From: Sarcina sp. DSM 11001
GTDB taxonomy: Bacteria; Bacillota; Clostridia; Lachnospirales; Lachnospiraceae
Direction of reading: 5' to 3'
Assembly: GCF_900101015.1 (NCBI RefSeq)
Contig: NZ_FNFZ01000001.1
Coordinates: forward strand, 137,412-201,411
DNA: 64,000 nucleotides
A model generated the notes under the pieces. It was not told the origin of the DNA. It did no database searches and worked only from the letters and a program-made list of their open reading frames with translations. Of the stretch, positions 32,284 to 42,789 are shown piece by piece; within the stretch, counting starts at the first letter, position 1, and every line of letters begins with the position of its first letter. Both the position numbers and the translations under genes were made by a program.

Positions 32284-33945
32284 ATGGCATTCTTTTCCTG
32301 GCAGTTTATCTGCTTTCTGATCGTCGCTGTGACGGTCTATTATCTGATCCCGGGACGTTTCCAGTGGATCGTCCTTCTGATCTCCAGTGCCTGGTATTAT
32401 TTTGTGGGCGGTGGCCCGCGAGCTGCCATTTTTGTGGCGGTCACTGTAGTGACTACCTGGGGCGGAGCCTGTCTGATGGACAGCATCCAGAAAAAGGAGG
32501 AGCTCAAGGCTCTGGAAGCGGCTGCTCACAGCAGTCCGTCGGAGGAAGGAGACTCAGGACCTTCTGCCGGGAAGCCGGTGAAGCTCTCCCGCGCGCAGAA
32601 AAAGGAACTCAAGGCTCTGGTCCAGAAAAAAAAGCGCCTGGTCCTGACGCTGGTCCTGCTGCTCAATTTCGGGATCCTCGGCGTGCTGAAATACGGCAGT
32701 TTTGTATCTACAAACCTCAACAGCCTGTTTGCCCGCTTTCACTCGGGGACCCAGATCCCTGTGGTGGATTTCATACTGCCTCTGGGCATTTCCTTCTATA
32801 CCTTCCAGTCCATGGGTTATCTGATCGATGTATGCAGGGGAAAGTACCGCGCCGAGCGGAATCTCTTCAGGCTGGCCCTGTTCACCTCCTATTTTCCCTC
32901 CATCCTCCAGGGACCCATCAACCGCTACGATGAACTTGCCTCGCAGCTGTACACTCCCCACCGGTTCGACGACCGGCGCTTCAGGGAGGGGATCCTCAGG
33001 ATGCTCTGGGGCTTCTTTAAAAAGATGGTCATCGCGGAAAGGGCTTCGGTGATCGTCAATGAAGTGTTCGGCGGATTTGAACAGCACAGGTACGCGGGAT
33101 TCACGATCCTGGTCGCAGCCTTCTTTTACGGCATTCAGCTGTATGCGGATTTTGCAGGCGGTATCGACATCGTCGCCGGAGCTTCCGAGCTGTTCGGAGT
33201 CAGTATCCGGGAGAATTTCCGCCAGCCTTATATGTCCAGAAGTATCTCCGAGTTCTGGCAGCGCTGGCATATGTCCCTGGGCAACTGGATGCGCGACTAT
33301 GTTTTTTACCCCATTGCCCTTTCAAAGCCCTTTGCCAGGATGCAGAAGAGCCTCAGGAAAAAGATCGGACCCTACTTCGGCAAGGTATTTCCCTCCTTCC
33401 TCGCTTCCTTTATTGTCTTTATCCTCGTCGGGATCTGGCATGGAGCGAACTGGAAATATGTGGTCTACGGCATTTATCACGCCACATTCGTCTCGACAGA
33501 GACCCTGTTTGAAAAGCCCTACGCGGACCTCAGGCGCTTTTTCCATATCCGGGATGAAGCGGCGGGCTGGAAGCTGTTCCAGATGGTCCGCACCCTCTTT
33601 ATCGTCTCCATAGGACGCTACTGCGATGTGGCTCCGGACGCGGGAACCGTGTTCCGGCTTTTGCGCGCGACCTTTTCCCGGTTCAATCCCTGGATCCTCT
33701 TTGACGGGAGCCTCTTCACATTCGGCATCGATGAGAGAAATTTCGGGCTTCTGATCCTGTTGATCATTCTCGTAGCCGCTGTTGATATCATCAATGAGCG
33801 CGGCCAGACAGTCCGCGGGATCGTGGCCTCCCAGCAGCTGCCCTTCCGGTGGGCCGTGTACTTGACCGCGATCGCTGTCATCCTGGTCTTTGGCATGTAC
33901 GGACCCGGTTTCGACATGGCGTCCTTTATATATGCACAGTTCTGA
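32284..33945 (+). CDS. dltB: MBOAT-family O-acyltransferase DltB
   Basis: The 553-residue membrane protein has about 11 spans. The MBOAT signatures are LPLGISFYTFQSMGYLIDV, LQGPINRY, and the catalytic histidine in VGIWHGANWKYVVYGIYHA. DltB channels D-alanine from the carrier protein across the membrane. A hydrophilic, charged loop of about 45 residues (residues 75-120) is longer than usual. It lies 53 bp after the DltD-like gene. Confidence 0.9.
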   Translation: MAFFSWQFICFLIVAVTVYYLIPGRFQWIVLLISSAWYYFVGGGPRAAIFVAVTVVTTWGGACLMDSIQKKEELKALEAAAHSSPSEEGDSGPSAGKPVKLSRAQKKELKALVQKKKRLVLTLVLLLNFGILGVLKYGSFVSTNLNSLFARFHSGTQIPVVDFILPLGISFYTFQSMGYLIDVCRGKYRAERNLFRLALFTSYFPSILQGPINRYDELASQLYTPHRFDDRRFREGILRMLWGFFKKMVIAERASVIVNEVFGGFEQHRYAGFTILVAAFFYGIQLYADFAGGIDIVAGASELFGVSIRENFRQPYMSRSISEFWQRWHMSLGNWMRDYVFYPIALSKPFARMQKSLRKKIGPYFGKVFPSFLASFIVFILVGIWHGANWKYVVYGIYHATFVSTETLFEKPYADLRRFFHIRDEAAGWKLFQMVRTLFIVSIGRYCDVAPDAGTVFRLLRATFSRFNPWILFDGSLFTFGIDERNFGLLILLIILVAAVDIINERGQTVRGIVASQQLPFRWAVYLTAIAVILVFGMYGPGFDMASFIYAQF

Positions 33946-33983
33946 ACAGACGTTGCCGGTCATCCATTGACCGGTAACAGGGC

Positions 33984-34033
33984 ATTTTCAAAGTTCGAAA
34001 TTTTCAAAGTTCGAAATTTTCAGAGTTCGAAAA
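33984..34033. repeat. 17-nt tandem repeat between dltB and dltA
   Basis: Three copies of TTTTCAAAGTTCGAAA. Each copy is itself nearly palindromic (TTCGAA core). Confidence 0.85.
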
Positions 34034-34129
34034 TAGAAAGGATGCGCTTTTTGCGTCATAACCCGATTGACTGAAATCCGATCAAACGAAGGGGCAGGTC
34101 ACTGAACCAGCCCCAACAGGAGTAAAAAT

Positions 34130-35845
34130 ATGAAAAATGCAGTGATGGCTATGCTCGAGGAAAACGCACAGAGGTTTCCGGACAAGATCGCTCTAGCGGA
34201 TGAATTCAGACAGATGTCTTACAGGGAGTATCTGACGGCAGCTGTTCTTGTTGCCCGCGCGATCACCCCGCAGCTCTGCGCTCAGGCGGCCCTCAGGGCA
34301 GGAGTGCCCGCAGACGGTGTCGATCCACAGGCCGTCCGCTGTAATCCCGTGGGTGTCCTGATCGACCGCAACGTCCTGTCGGTGGCTTCCTTTATGGGGA
34401 TAGCCTATACCGGCAATTTCTATGTCCCGCTGGATCCCGAGCTGCCGGCTGTACGCATGTCGACGATCCTGCAGGAGCTTTCACCGCTCCTTTTGATCGA
34501 CGCCCGGGAGACCCCGGGCCCCCTGCCGGTTCCGGTGGACGTACCGGTCCTGGACGTCAGGACCATGTTCCCGGTCCCCGGAGAGATCTCTGAAGAAAAC
34601 TCAGGGAAAGCTGAAGAGAGTTCTGCTGAGGATCTGGAGGCGTTTCTTCAGGAGGCTCGGGAGCGGCGCAGGATGATCGTGGACACAGATCCGCTCTACG
34701 CTGTCTTTACTTCCGGCTCGACAGGAGTCCCCAAGGGAGTCCTGGTCTCCCACAGGTCTCTTTTTGACCTTACGGACGCCTTCGAGGAAGTGTTTGGATT
34801 TGAGGAGGATACGGTGTTTGGAAACCAGGCTCCGTTTGATTATGACGGTTCCTCCAAGGATCTCTATAATGCCCTGCACTGTGGGGGGAGAGTCGAGATC
34901 ATCCCCCACAGGATGTTCATGTTACCCGCTGTTCTGTTGGAATATCTGGCGGTCCGGTCAGTCAATACGATCATCTGGGCTGTCTCCGCGGTCAGGATCG
35001 TGGCGGACTTCAGAGCCCTGGACGCGGTAAAGACCAGTGTTCCGCTCTGCCTGCGCAAGGTGATGTTCTCCGGCGAGGTCATGCCTGTGAAGACGATCAA
35101 TTACTGGATGCAGTTCTTCCCGGATGCCCTGTATGTAAATCTGTACGGTCCCACCGAGATCACCTGCAACTGCACCTATTATACGATAACGCGGCGGTTC
35201 GAGCCGGATGAGAAGTTCCCCATCGGCAGGGCTTTCCCCAACACCCGTGTCTTTCTTCTGGAGAAAAAGGAGAGTGATAATGAAGAAGCCGGGGCAGGCG
35301 GTGTGCCCGCTCAGAGCGGAAACCGCGTCTGCGGGATCATTCCGGACAGTCTGCCGGACGTGCGCGGTGAGATCTGCGTCGAAGGGACCTGTGTCGCCCT
35401 GGGCTATTGGAATAATCCGGACCGCACTGCGGAGAACTTCACTGCCAAACCCGGTGCCTCGGTGACACTGAATAGAATTTACAGAACCGGAGATCTGGGA
35501 TATTATAATAAAGAGGGAGAGCTTTGCTTTGCTTCCCGCGAGGACAACCAGATCAAGCATATGAGCCACAGGATCGAACTGGGAGAGATCGAGGCCGCGC
35601 TCAACGCGATCGATTTCATCGATGTCGCCTGCTGCTTCTATGATCACGACAGACACAAGATCGTCTGCGTATACCAGGCGGGAGAGGACAGGCGCAGACA
35701 GATCGCTACCGCGCTCGTCGACCGGCTTCCCAAATATATGCGTCCCAACAAATATATCCGGATGGAACAGATGCCCCTCAATGCCCATGTCAAGATCGAC
35801 CGGCGCCTGCTTCGGACGATGTATGAAGAAGGAAAGCTGAAATGA
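34130..35845 (+). CDS. dltA: D-alanine--carrier protein ligase DltA
   Basis: This adenylating enzyme has the core motifs YAVFTSGSTGVPKGVLVSH, NQAPFDYDGSSKDLYNALHCGG, LYGPTEITCNC, YRTGDLGYYN, and late MSHRIELGEIEAALN with the catalytic lysine in HVKIDRRLL. The FD-x-x-x-KDLY pattern and the CGG segment are typical of DltA rather than of fatty-acid ligases. It activates D-alanine and loads it on DltC. At 571 residues it is about 65 longer than usual because of insertions near 45-65, 150-180 and 382-408. Start ATG 34130 follows AGGAG. Confidence 0.88.
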   Translation: MKNAVMAMLEENAQRFPDKIALADEFRQMSYREYLTAAVLVARAITPQLCAQAALRAGVPADGVDPQAVRCNPVGVLIDRNVLSVASFMGIAYTGNFYVPLDPELPAVRMSTILQELSPLLLIDARETPGPLPVPVDVPVLDVRTMFPVPGEISEENSGKAEESSAEDLEAFLQEARERRRMIVDTDPLYAVFTSGSTGVPKGVLVSHRSLFDLTDAFEEVFGFEEDTVFGNQAPFDYDGSSKDLYNALHCGGRVEIIPHRMFMLPAVLLEYLAVRSVNTIIWAVSAVRIVADFRALDAVKTSVPLCLRKVMFSGEVMPVKTINYWMQFFPDALYVNLYGPTEITCNCTYYTITRRFEPDEKFPIGRAFPNTRVFLLEKKESDNEEAGAGGVPAQSGNRVCGIIPDSLPDVRGEICVEGTCVALGYWNNPDRTAENFTAKPGASVTLNRIYRTGDLGYYNKEGELCFASREDNQIKHMSHRIELGEIEAALNAIDFIDVACCFYDHDRHKIVCVYQAGEDRRRQIATALVDRLPKYMRPNKYIRMEQMPLNAHVKIDRRLLRTMYEEGKLK

Positions 35846-36008
35846 TCGCCTGCCGGCCGGAAAACCCTTCCCGGAAACGGGCTCCGGACAGCGGGATTTG
35901 AAAAACAGGACATGTTAACCCGCGTCCGGCGCAAAAGGCCCGCGATCGAGCCTTGAATGATCGGGCATTGTATTTACCCTGCATTTCGACATGGAGGTAA
36001 CAGAGAAT

Positions 36009-36248
36009 ATGGAAGAAAACAGACAAGAACTGATGGAGATCCTGGAGGAGACCAGGCCGGACATTGATTTTGAAAACGAGACCGCTCTGATCGACAAAGA
36101 GATGCTGGACTCCTTTGACATTATTTCCATTGTCAGTGAGATCAACGAAGCTTTTGACATCAGCATCAATGTCAATGATCTGCTGCCTGAGAATTTTAAT
36201 TCCGTGGATGCGATCCTTGCGCTGATCGCCAAGCTCCAGGAGGAGTGA
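36009..36248 (+). CDS. dltC: D-alanyl carrier protein DltC
   Basis: This acyl-carrier-type protein of 79 residues has the phosphopantetheine serine in LDSFDIISIV (about S37). That is the DS-F/L context of DltC, and the size is normal. It carries D-alanine as a thioester between DltA and DltB. ATG 36009 follows GGAGG by ten bases; an ATG at 35991 would read through that site. It is the last gene of the dlt set, giving the order D-B-A-C instead of the usual A-B-C-D. Confidence 0.88.
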   Translation: MEENRQELMEILEETRPDIDFENETALIDKEMLDSFDIISIVSEINEAFDISINVNDLLPENFNSVDAILALIAKLQEE

Positions 36249-36457
36249 CGCGGCCAGTGTCTCGTTCCCGGTCTTGTATGCCATGAACAGATCCTGAAAA
36301 ACTTCAGAAGGGCAGAGCTCTGTAAACAGACTGTTGTCACCGGTCAGTGTGCGGCCGGATGCACCGGTTCATTTATGGATCCTGCCCGGGTCCGGCCTTG
36401 CCCCGCTGCAGGCTGCGGACCGATGTGTGTCATGGGCTGTGGAAAGTGAGGAACAAT

Positions 36458-39121
36458 ATGGAAGTGAATGACCGTAAGGATTTCCTCTCTGTATCGGAGA
36501 ACGTGCTTCTTCAATCTTTTATTACTGAATATATCAGAGTTTTTATTGTCGACCTGGAGAATGACAGATATTCCCTGCTCTACGAGAAAGAGGAGGATCC
36601 TCTCATCAGGGACCTGATGCGCAGCACCACCGGATACGCGCAGTTCAATCATCGGATCAGCGCTCTTTATACTGACCCGGCCTATATTTCGTGGAGAGAG
36701 GAGGAAGGGAGCACCGAACATATCAGGACAATGCTGCAAACCCAGCCTGTGTTCACTTTTGTCTATCCCTTCAAAACGGATAAACGATGGTTAAAACTGG
36801 AGATCCGTCTTTTGGAAAAAAAAGATGGAATCCCCGCCAGGGTGCTGCTAGGTCTTAAAGATACCCGGCACGGCATAAAGGAGGCTTTCTCTTTAGACCA
36901 GGGCAGCATGGACAGCGGTCAGAGCCTTGAGCAGTACATCAGCAGCCTGTTGAGCCGGCTCGACTGGGAAAAACGATACAGGAGAGCGCTCTCTTATGAT
37001 GCTGCAGGAGTTTTTGAGATCAATGTGTCCAGAAACAGGATCGTATCCGGCGCTGCGGACAACGAAGAGCTGTTTTATCACGAACCGGGGGTGGATATCC
37101 CCGGAGATTTTGATGTCCATCTGGCAAGCTGGAGAAAACGTATCCTGTCTACCCGTGAACGGGAGGTCTTTGACAGGACGATCAATCAGAGAGCCCTGCT
37201 GGAAGCCTTTTACACCGGGGTCACGGAATTCAGCCTGTCCTACAGGGTGAGCGACCGGTACGGGGTACCCGCCTATCTGAGAGAGAATGTCGTGCTCACG
37301 AAAAATGAGGAGACCGGGGAGGTGACCGGTCTCATTGTGATGAGAGATATCACGGCACAAAAGATGGTCGAGGAGGAAAACGAACGACGCAGACGCCTGA
37401 TCACAGCCCTGTCCTCTGATTATACTACGGTGTTTCTGGCTAATCTGGAGCGGGACACCTATGAGATGTACCGCGGCAGCGAGGGAGTGATGACGCAGTA
37501 TTCCAGGTGTCTGGTCCGATCCTTCCAGGAATCGGTGAGATTATTTGCTGAGAAAGGCGTTAACCAACAGGACAGAGACATGTTCATTAACATGTTCGAT
37601 CCGGAGACACTGAGAAGAAATCTGAGAGAAAAGGAATATTTTTACTTTACATTCCGTTTCGGCATGGACAGAGGACCTGCTTTTATCCGCGCAAAGATCC
37701 TGCGGGTCGGGAATGCGGATCAGGACCTGTCTGATGTCATCATCGGTTTTGCTGATATCACAGAGGAGCGCAGGAGTGAAGAGCAGCAGCGGAGGCTGCT
37801 GGAAAACGCGCTGGAGCGGGCCAGAAACGCCGACCACGCCAAGAGCCTCTTCCTCACGAATATGTCCCATGACATCAGGACTCCTATGAATGCCATCCTG
37901 GGATTTACCCGTATAGCCATGGCTCATCTGGAGGATGAGGAGAGGATCAGGGACTGCCTGAACAAGATCCTGGATTCGGGGGATCATCTGCTGGGGCTGA
38001 TCAATAATATTCTGGATATGAGCCGGATCGAGAGCGGCCGGATGGAGCTTCACGAGAGAGAGGGGTCTTTCAGAGATACGCTTTCCTTTGTCCAGGATGC
38101 CATGAGGCCTATGGTCAATGAAAAGAATATCACTTTGTCTGTCGAGATCGACTCCCGGTCAGAACTGGTTTTCTGTTATGATCAGACAGCCATGAGGCAG
38201 CTGCTCCTGAACCTGCTCAATAACTCTGTCAAATTCACGGAACCCGGCGGCAGGATCCAGTTGAGGATCAAGGAGGAAAATCCGGCTTCGGCAGGATATT
38301 CTTCGCTCTTCATCTCGGTCATGGATAACGGGATCGGAATGAACCGGGATTTTGTCAGGAGGATTTTTGAACCTTTTGAGAGAGAATATGATCCGGCTGT
38401 CAGCAGGACTCCCGGGAACGGGCTCGGAATGCCGATCTGCAAGGGGATCGTGGAGTCTATGGGCGGAACGATCGACGTCTACACGGAGAAAGGAATCGGG
38501 ACGGAAGTTGTGATCCATCTTTCCCTCAGGCTCCCGAAGGGAAGCAGGCAGTCCGGGACGGAATCTGCAGGTGTTTCTTCCGGAGATCCTTCCTCCCGCA
38601 GGCCGCAGGAGCTGAAAGAGGAAGCCGGAGGGACGCATACCGGATATACCTCAGAGAAAGACCGCGATTTCCCTTCTCAGGAGCTTTTTGTGGAACTGGA
38701 TCCAAGCGGAAAAAGGCTGCTGGTCGTGGAGGACAACGAGCTCAATATGGAGATCGCCTGTGAACTGCTGGAGGAAGCCGGTTTTACGATCGAAAAGGCA
38801 TTTAACGGCAGAGAAGCGGTTCGCATGGTCGCTGTATCGGAGCCGGGCTATTATGATGCCATACTGATGGATGTGCAGATGCCGGTCATGGATGGATACG
38901 AGGCGACGGCCAGGATCAGGGGACTGCAGGATCTGGACCACGCGGGGATCCCCATCATTGCCATGACAGCAAATGTATTTGAAGAGGACATGAGAAAGTG
39001 CCTGGAAGCCGGAATGGATGCTTTTATCGCCAAGCCTGTGGAGATCCGCAAGGTGATCCGCACGCTCACACCGGTCCTGCAGGCGCACGGAAGGATCATG
39101 CCCCGCAGGAACAGAGTCTGA
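36458..39121 (+). CDS. Hybrid sensor histidine kinase/response regulator
   Basis: The 887-residue protein has no membrane segment, so it is probably cytosolic. The first 430 residues form PAS-like sensory repeats (for example [19 protein letters not shown] and [17 protein letters not shown]-type ends). HisKA has His471 ([19 protein letters not shown]), HATPase_c shows [22 protein letters not shown] and [10 protein letters not shown], and a receiver domain closes the protein with Asp805 ([11 protein letters not shown]). No separate output regulator is adjacent, so its phosphorelay partner is elsewhere. The start was set at ATG 36458 after GTGAGGAAC. Confidence 0.9.
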   Translation: MEVNDRKDFLSVSENVLLQSFITEYIRVFIVDLENDRYSLLYEKEEDPLIRDLMRSTTGYAQFNHRISALYTDPAYISWREEEGSTEHIRTMLQTQPVFTFVYPFKTDKRWLKLEIRLLEKKDGIPARVLLGLKDTRHGIKEAFSLDQGSMDSGQSLEQYISSLLSRLDWEKRYRRALSYDAAGVFEINVSRNRIVSGAADNEELFYHEPGVDIPGDFDVHLASWRKRILSTREREVFDRTINQRALLEAFYTGVTEFSLSYRVSDRYGVPAYLRENVVLTKNEETGEVTGLIVMRDITAQKMVEEENERRRRLITALSSDYTTVFLANLERDTYEMYRGSEGVMTQYSRCLVRSFQESVRLFAEKGVNQQDRDMFINMFDPETLRRNLREKEYFYFTFRFGMDRGPAFIRAKILRVGNADQDLSDVIIGFADITEERRSEEQQRRLLENALERARNADHAKSLFLTNMSHDIRTPMNAILGFTRIAMAHLEDEERIRDCLNKILDSGDHLLGLINNILDMSRIESGRMELHEREGSFRDTLSFVQDAMRPMVNEKNITLSVEIDSRSELVFCYDQTAMRQLLLNLLNNSVKFTEPGGRIQLRIKEENPASAGYSSLFISVMDNGIGMNRDFVRRIFEPFEREYDPAVSRTPGNGLGMPICKGIVESMGGTIDVYTEKGIGTEVVIHLSLRLPKGSRQSGTESAGVSSGDPSSRRPQELKEEAGGTHTGYTSEKDRDFPSQELFVELDPSGKRLLVVEDNELNMEIACELLEEAGFTIEKAFNGREAVRMVAVSEPGYYDAILMDVQMPVMDGYEATARIRGLQDLDHAGIPIIAMTANVFEEDMRKCLEAGMDAFIAKPVEIRKVIRTLTPVLQAHGRIMPRRNRV

Positions 39122-39180
39122 CGTGTGCAACATTGGGAACATTGTTTGCCGTTCTCAGCGTTGTGATAGGGAGGTAAAAA

Positions 39181-39813
39181 ATGAACACTATCCGCCGAAA
39201 ATGGAGCAGACTGCTCCTGGTCCCGCTGATCTGCATTGCTCTTATCCTGCTCTGCGGCTGTTCGGGTGCCGGCAAATCCGCATCTGCAGAACCGCAGAAG
39301 CTCCAGGAGTTATCAGCGCAGGAAAAAGAATCCGGAACGGAAGAAGACCGGGAGACGGGCACTGGCTCTGAAGGGGAGGGGTCCGGATCCGGGGATGAGG
39401 ATTACTACGAAAACGACGATGAAGATTATCTGACAGATGAGGATCCTCCTGAAGAAGGCCGGGATACACAGAAGTCCGGGGCGGACATCGATGAGAACGG
39501 TGTCTACACGACAAAAGAGGATGTTGCCCTCTATCTGCATACCTATGGTCACCTCCCCCACAATTTCATGACCAAAAAAGAAGCCAGATCCAGGGGGTGG
39601 TCCGGCGGAGCGCTGGAAAAGTATGCTCCGGGGATGTGCATAGGCGGCGACCGTTTCGGAAATTATGAGGGAATACTGCCGGATGGACACTACCATGAAT
39701 GCGACATCAATACCCTCGGGGAAAAGCGCGGTCCGGAAAGGCTGGTCTATTCGGATGACGGCAGGATCTATTATACAGCGGACCATTATGAGACATTCGA
39801 GCTCCTTTACTGA
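39181..39813 (+). CDS. Barnase-family ribonuclease, lipoprotein form
   Basis: The 210-residue protein has a lipoprotein signal (LICIALILLCGC, lipobox Cys about 25) and an acidic Gly/Ser/Glu/Asp linker (about 35-95). The C-terminal barnase domain (about 100-210) aligns with barnase through DVALYLHTYGHLPHNFMTKKEA and CIGGDRFGNYEG. All three catalytic residues are kept: Glu in YHECDIN, Arg in PERLVYSDD, His in ADHYETF. It should be an active guanyl-preferring RNase displayed outside the membrane, as a toxin or for RNA scavenging. The barstar gene follows. GGGAGG precedes the start. Confidence 0.92.
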   Translation: MNTIRRKWSRLLLVPLICIALILLCGCSGAGKSASAEPQKLQELSAQEKESGTEEDRETGTGSEGEGSGSGDEDYYENDDEDYLTDEDPPEEGRDTQKSGADIDENGVYTTKEDVALYLHTYGHLPHNFMTKKEARSRGWSGGALEKYAPGMCIGGDRFGNYEGILPDGHYHECDINTLGEKRGPERLVYSDDGRIYYTADHYETFELLY

Positions 39814-39932
39814 GAGCAGAATGTCTGTGGCAATAACCGGAGGCAGGCTGTATAGGAATAAGTCTTTTTCCGGAGCGGTGTACTGAACGGGATATACTCT
39901 GCGCTGCCGGACAGTTTGTTTGAGAGGTGAGT

Positions 39933-40394
39933 ATGGACGAATATTTGATTGACCTTTCAGGTGTTACAGACAGAGATTCGCTGCACCAGTGCCTCAGGGA
40001 TGCTCTTCCCCTGCCGGAGTGGTACGGTAATAATCTGGATGCGCTGTATGATTCTATGACGGAGATGTCTGTTCCCGTGACGATCCGGTTTCTGGGATCG
40101 GAGAAAGCGCAGGACAGGCTGGGTGATTATTTTGAAATGTTCCGCAGAGTCCTGCAGGATGTGCAGTCAGACCTGCCGGGTCTCACTGTATTTTTTGAAG
40201 ATCCCCTTGAAGCTTCCTCGGAAAATCCCCGTGAGGATACCTTTGAAGACTCTTCTGAAGATTCCTCTGAAAAAGATTCCTTTGAGGAAGCTTCCCTGGA
40301 GAACCCTCAAGAGCCGGATCTGGAAAAGATCTATATGGCTCAGGGGGAAATGGAGGATGGCGGGGATCTGAATGAGGACTTCGAAGAATACTGA
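39933..40394 (+). CDS. Barstar-family RNase inhibitor with acidic tail
   Basis: Residues 1-90 are barstar (YLIDLSGVTDRDSLHQCLRDALPLPEWYGNNLDALYDSM) with the conserved barnase-contact residues in WYGNNLDALYD. It should block the RNase of the preceding gene in the cytoplasm. About 60 additional C-terminal residues are extremely acidic (repeats of EDSSE and EDTFE type) and not part of classical barstar. GAGAGG lies five bases before ATG 39933. The pair is a toxin-immunity module. Confidence 0.92.
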   Translation: MDEYLIDLSGVTDRDSLHQCLRDALPLPEWYGNNLDALYDSMTEMSVPVTIRFLGSEKAQDRLGDYFEMFRRVLQDVQSDLPGLTVFFEDPLEASSENPREDTFEDSSEDSSEKDSFEEASLENPQEPDLEKIYMAQGEMEDGGDLNEDFEEY

Positions 40395-40432
40395 AGAGAA
40401 AAGTTCCGGGTGGATCCGGAAAAGCACCGGAA

Positions 40433-40478
40433 ACAGGACCTGGTAGAGGAGCAGAGGACCTGGAAGAGGAGCAGAAAG
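40433..40478. repeat. 20-nt direct repeat after the barstar gene
   Basis: GGACCTGG-W-AGAGGAGCAGA occurs twice in tandem in the gap before the phosphoesterase gene. Confidence 0.75.
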
Positions 40479-40523
40479 AAGACCGGGAAGAGTTCTGAGT
40501 AAGGAAATATATAAGGGAATTAT

Positions 40524-41219
40524 ATGGAAGAAAGCAGAACACTGATCATTACGGATATACACGGCTGTTATGACGAGTGCAGATCTCTCCTTGAGAAAAT
40601 GTCTTTTGATGAGGAAAGGGATATCCTGGTCAATCTCGGAGACACGATCGACAGAGGCCCCGCCATTTACGAGACCTTCGTATTTCTCAGAGATTTGAAG
40701 GAGAGAATAGGAGAGCGCTTTATCCTGATCCGCGGAAACCATGAACAGATGATGCTGGATGCAGCCGCGGAAGGCGGCAGGAGCAAGGATCTGTGGTATT
40801 ATAACAGCGGAGAAAAAACAGTCTTTTCCTTCCTGAATCACAAACACCGTTTCCAGGAGTTTCTTTCCTGGTATGAGGCAATGCCTTATTATTACACTAC
40901 GGCAAAATACAATTGTGTCCATGCCTGCCTTAAAGACCCCGATCCTGCTGCGAACGATATCCAGACCCTGATCTGGGGCAGAGATACGGACTATTCGGGC
41001 AAGCTGGTGATGACGGGACATACCCCCTACAGGTTCCCCATCTATTATCTGGGTGACCAGTACGGCAGGATCGACGAGGATGTATGGACCTATCTGCCTG
41101 AGAAAGGAATGATCGCTCTGGACACCGGCTGTGTCTACGGAAACAGGCTGACAGGAATGATCATCACAGGCAGCAGGAAGTTCCTTGTCACTTCAGTGGC
41201 TTCAGGCGTAAAAAAATAA
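40524..41219 (+). CDS. Metallophosphoesterase (PrpE/ApaH-like)
   Basis: The 231-residue protein has the calcineurin-type motifs in order: TDIHGCYDE, NLGDTIDRGP, IRGNHEQM, a VHACL in place of the usual VHAG, and MTGHTP. This pattern is shared by bacterial PPP phosphatases and diadenosine tetraphosphatases (PrpE, ApaH). Substrate cannot be decided from sequence. It is followed after 13 bp by the LCP gene, probably in one transcript. Confidence 0.85.
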   Translation: MEESRTLIITDIHGCYDECRSLLEKMSFDEERDILVNLGDTIDRGPAIYETFVFLRDLKERIGERFILIRGNHEQMMLDAAAEGGRSKDLWYYNSGEKTVFSFLNHKHRFQEFLSWYEAMPYYYTTAKYNCVHACLKDPDPAANDIQTLIWGRDTDYSGKLVMTGHTPYRFPIYYLGDQYGRIDEDVWTYLPEKGMIALDTGCVYGNRLTGMIITGSRKFLVTSVASGVKK

Positions 41220-41232
41220 GAGGTACATTTTA

Positions 41233-42777
41233 ATGCCATCAACATCTACATCCAGAGATATCAATGATAATAAAAAGAGTCCGGAAAACAGAGGGCCGGA
41301 GAAAAAAAGCACCGGTTCCCACAGAAGAAAAAAGGGGAAAAGATTATTGCGCTCTAAAAACCTGCATGTGTTAGGTGCCGTCCTTTCCCTGCTCCAGGCC
41401 GGAGCCGCAGCCCTTTTTATTTATCTGCTGAACGGGACCGGCATGATTCCGTGGAAATATGTCATGACGGCTTTTGCAGTCCTGGCGGGAATGGTCCTGC
41501 TGGTCGTCCTGCTGGTGGGGATCCGCAAACGCAGGACCAGACTGGCAGCCGTATTCATCAGCGCTGTCATGATCATAGTCCAGCTTATCGGGTCCAGTTA
41601 TCTCTACCGGACTATGAATATGCTCAGGAGCGCAGAAAACTCCTACAAAACTGACCTGCTGGATATTGCCGTCCGCAGTGATGATTCCGCCCTGGAGATC
41701 GCGGACACTGCCGATTACCGTTTCGGGATCGTGGATGATCTGACAGAAGAAGAAAAGAATACCCTTCTCGAGGTGATCCGGCGAAAGACGGGAAAGGAAG
41801 TGGAGATCAAAACCTACAGCACAGCTGTCGAAGCGGTACGCGCCCTCTTGAACAAGGAAGTGGATTCCGCCGTTTACAGGGAGGCTTATGCCCCTGTCCT
41901 GGAAGAAGTGATGGACTCCTATTCCAGCGGCGTCCGCATTGTGGACACCTATGAGATCAGGACGGAACTCGAATACGAGAGCGTAGAACCGGGCGAACCC
42001 TTCCACCTTTTGATCAGCGGCATCGACGTAAAGGGCGATATCTCCCAGGCCAGCCGGAGCGACGTCAACATTATCGTCACCATCAATCCAAAGACAAAAA
42101 AGATCCTCATGACGACGACCCCCAGGGACTATTACGTGGAGATCCCCGGTATTTCAAACGGACAGCGCGACAAACTCACACACGCCGGCATTTACGGAGA
42201 GGACGCCTCCATCCGCACCCTGGAACAGATCTACGGGATCGATATCACCTATTATGTGCGCGTCAACTTTACGACACTGATCGACATAGTCGACGCGATC
42301 GACGGTGTCGATGTCTGGTCGGACTACGAGTTTGATTGTTATACCGATCATAAAGTACATATCGACAAGGGAATGAACCACCTGAACGGACGACAGGCCC
42401 TCGCTTTCTGCCGGGAGCGTTTCAGCTTCCCTGACGGAGACAACCAGAGAGGAAAAGACCAGGAGGCAGTCCTGAAGGCCATCATAGAAAAGGTGATGTC
42501 GCCGGCCCTGATCGTCAACGCCAGTGCCCTCATCGACAGCATGCGCGGTTCTTTCCAGACTGACATGCCCGAGACCAAGATCGCCGAGCTGATCAGCCAG
42601 CAGCTCTCGGAGGGCACCGACTGGATCATACTCAGACAGGCTACCGAGAGCGGTCCCAGCGGAATGGAAAACACCTACTCAGGAGGAAAACTGTCTGTGA
42701 CCTGGCCCGACGAATACAGTATTAAAAAGAACTCCGCCAGAATGAAGATCATCCTGGACGAAAGGCCCGAGAACTAA
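41233..42777 (+). CDS. LytR-CpsA-Psr (LCP) family glycopolymer ligase
   Basis: The 514-residue protein has a basic N-terminal cytoplasmic stretch, three membrane segments (about 40-125), and a spacer of about 110 residues. The extracellular LCP domain (about 250-430) has LLISGIDVKGDISQASRSDVNIIVTINPKTKKILMTT-type order, with conserved Arg/Asp in RSDV and TPRDYYV, then GVDVWSDYEF and RQALAFCRERFSF. LCP proteins attach teichoic acids or capsule to peptidoglycan. With dlt genes 6 kb upstream it fits an envelope-polymer region. The N-terminal half before the LCP core resembles the YvoF/BrpA-like longer subgroup. Confidence 0.9.
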   Translation: MPSTSTSRDINDNKKSPENRGPEKKSTGSHRRKKGKRLLRSKNLHVLGAVLSLLQAGAAALFIYLLNGTGMIPWKYVMTAFAVLAGMVLLVVLLVGIRKRRTRLAAVFISAVMIIVQLIGSSYLYRTMNMLRSAENSYKTDLLDIAVRSDDSALEIADTADYRFGIVDDLTEEEKNTLLEVIRRKTGKEVEIKTYSTAVEAVRALLNKEVDSAVYREAYAPVLEEVMDSYSSGVRIVDTYEIRTELEYESVEPGEPFHLLISGIDVKGDISQASRSDVNIIVTINPKTKKILMTTTPRDYYVEIPGISNGQRDKLTHAGIYGEDASIRTLEQIYGIDITYYVRVNFTTLIDIVDAIDGVDVWSDYEFDCYTDHKVHIDKGMNHLNGRQALAFCRERFSFPDGDNQRGKDQEAVLKAIIEKVMSPALIVNASALIDSMRGSFQTDMPETKIAELISQQLSEGTDWIILRQATESGPSGMENTYSGGKLSVTWPDEYSIKKNSARMKIILDERPEN

Positions 42778-42789
42778 ATCGGAAAACGG

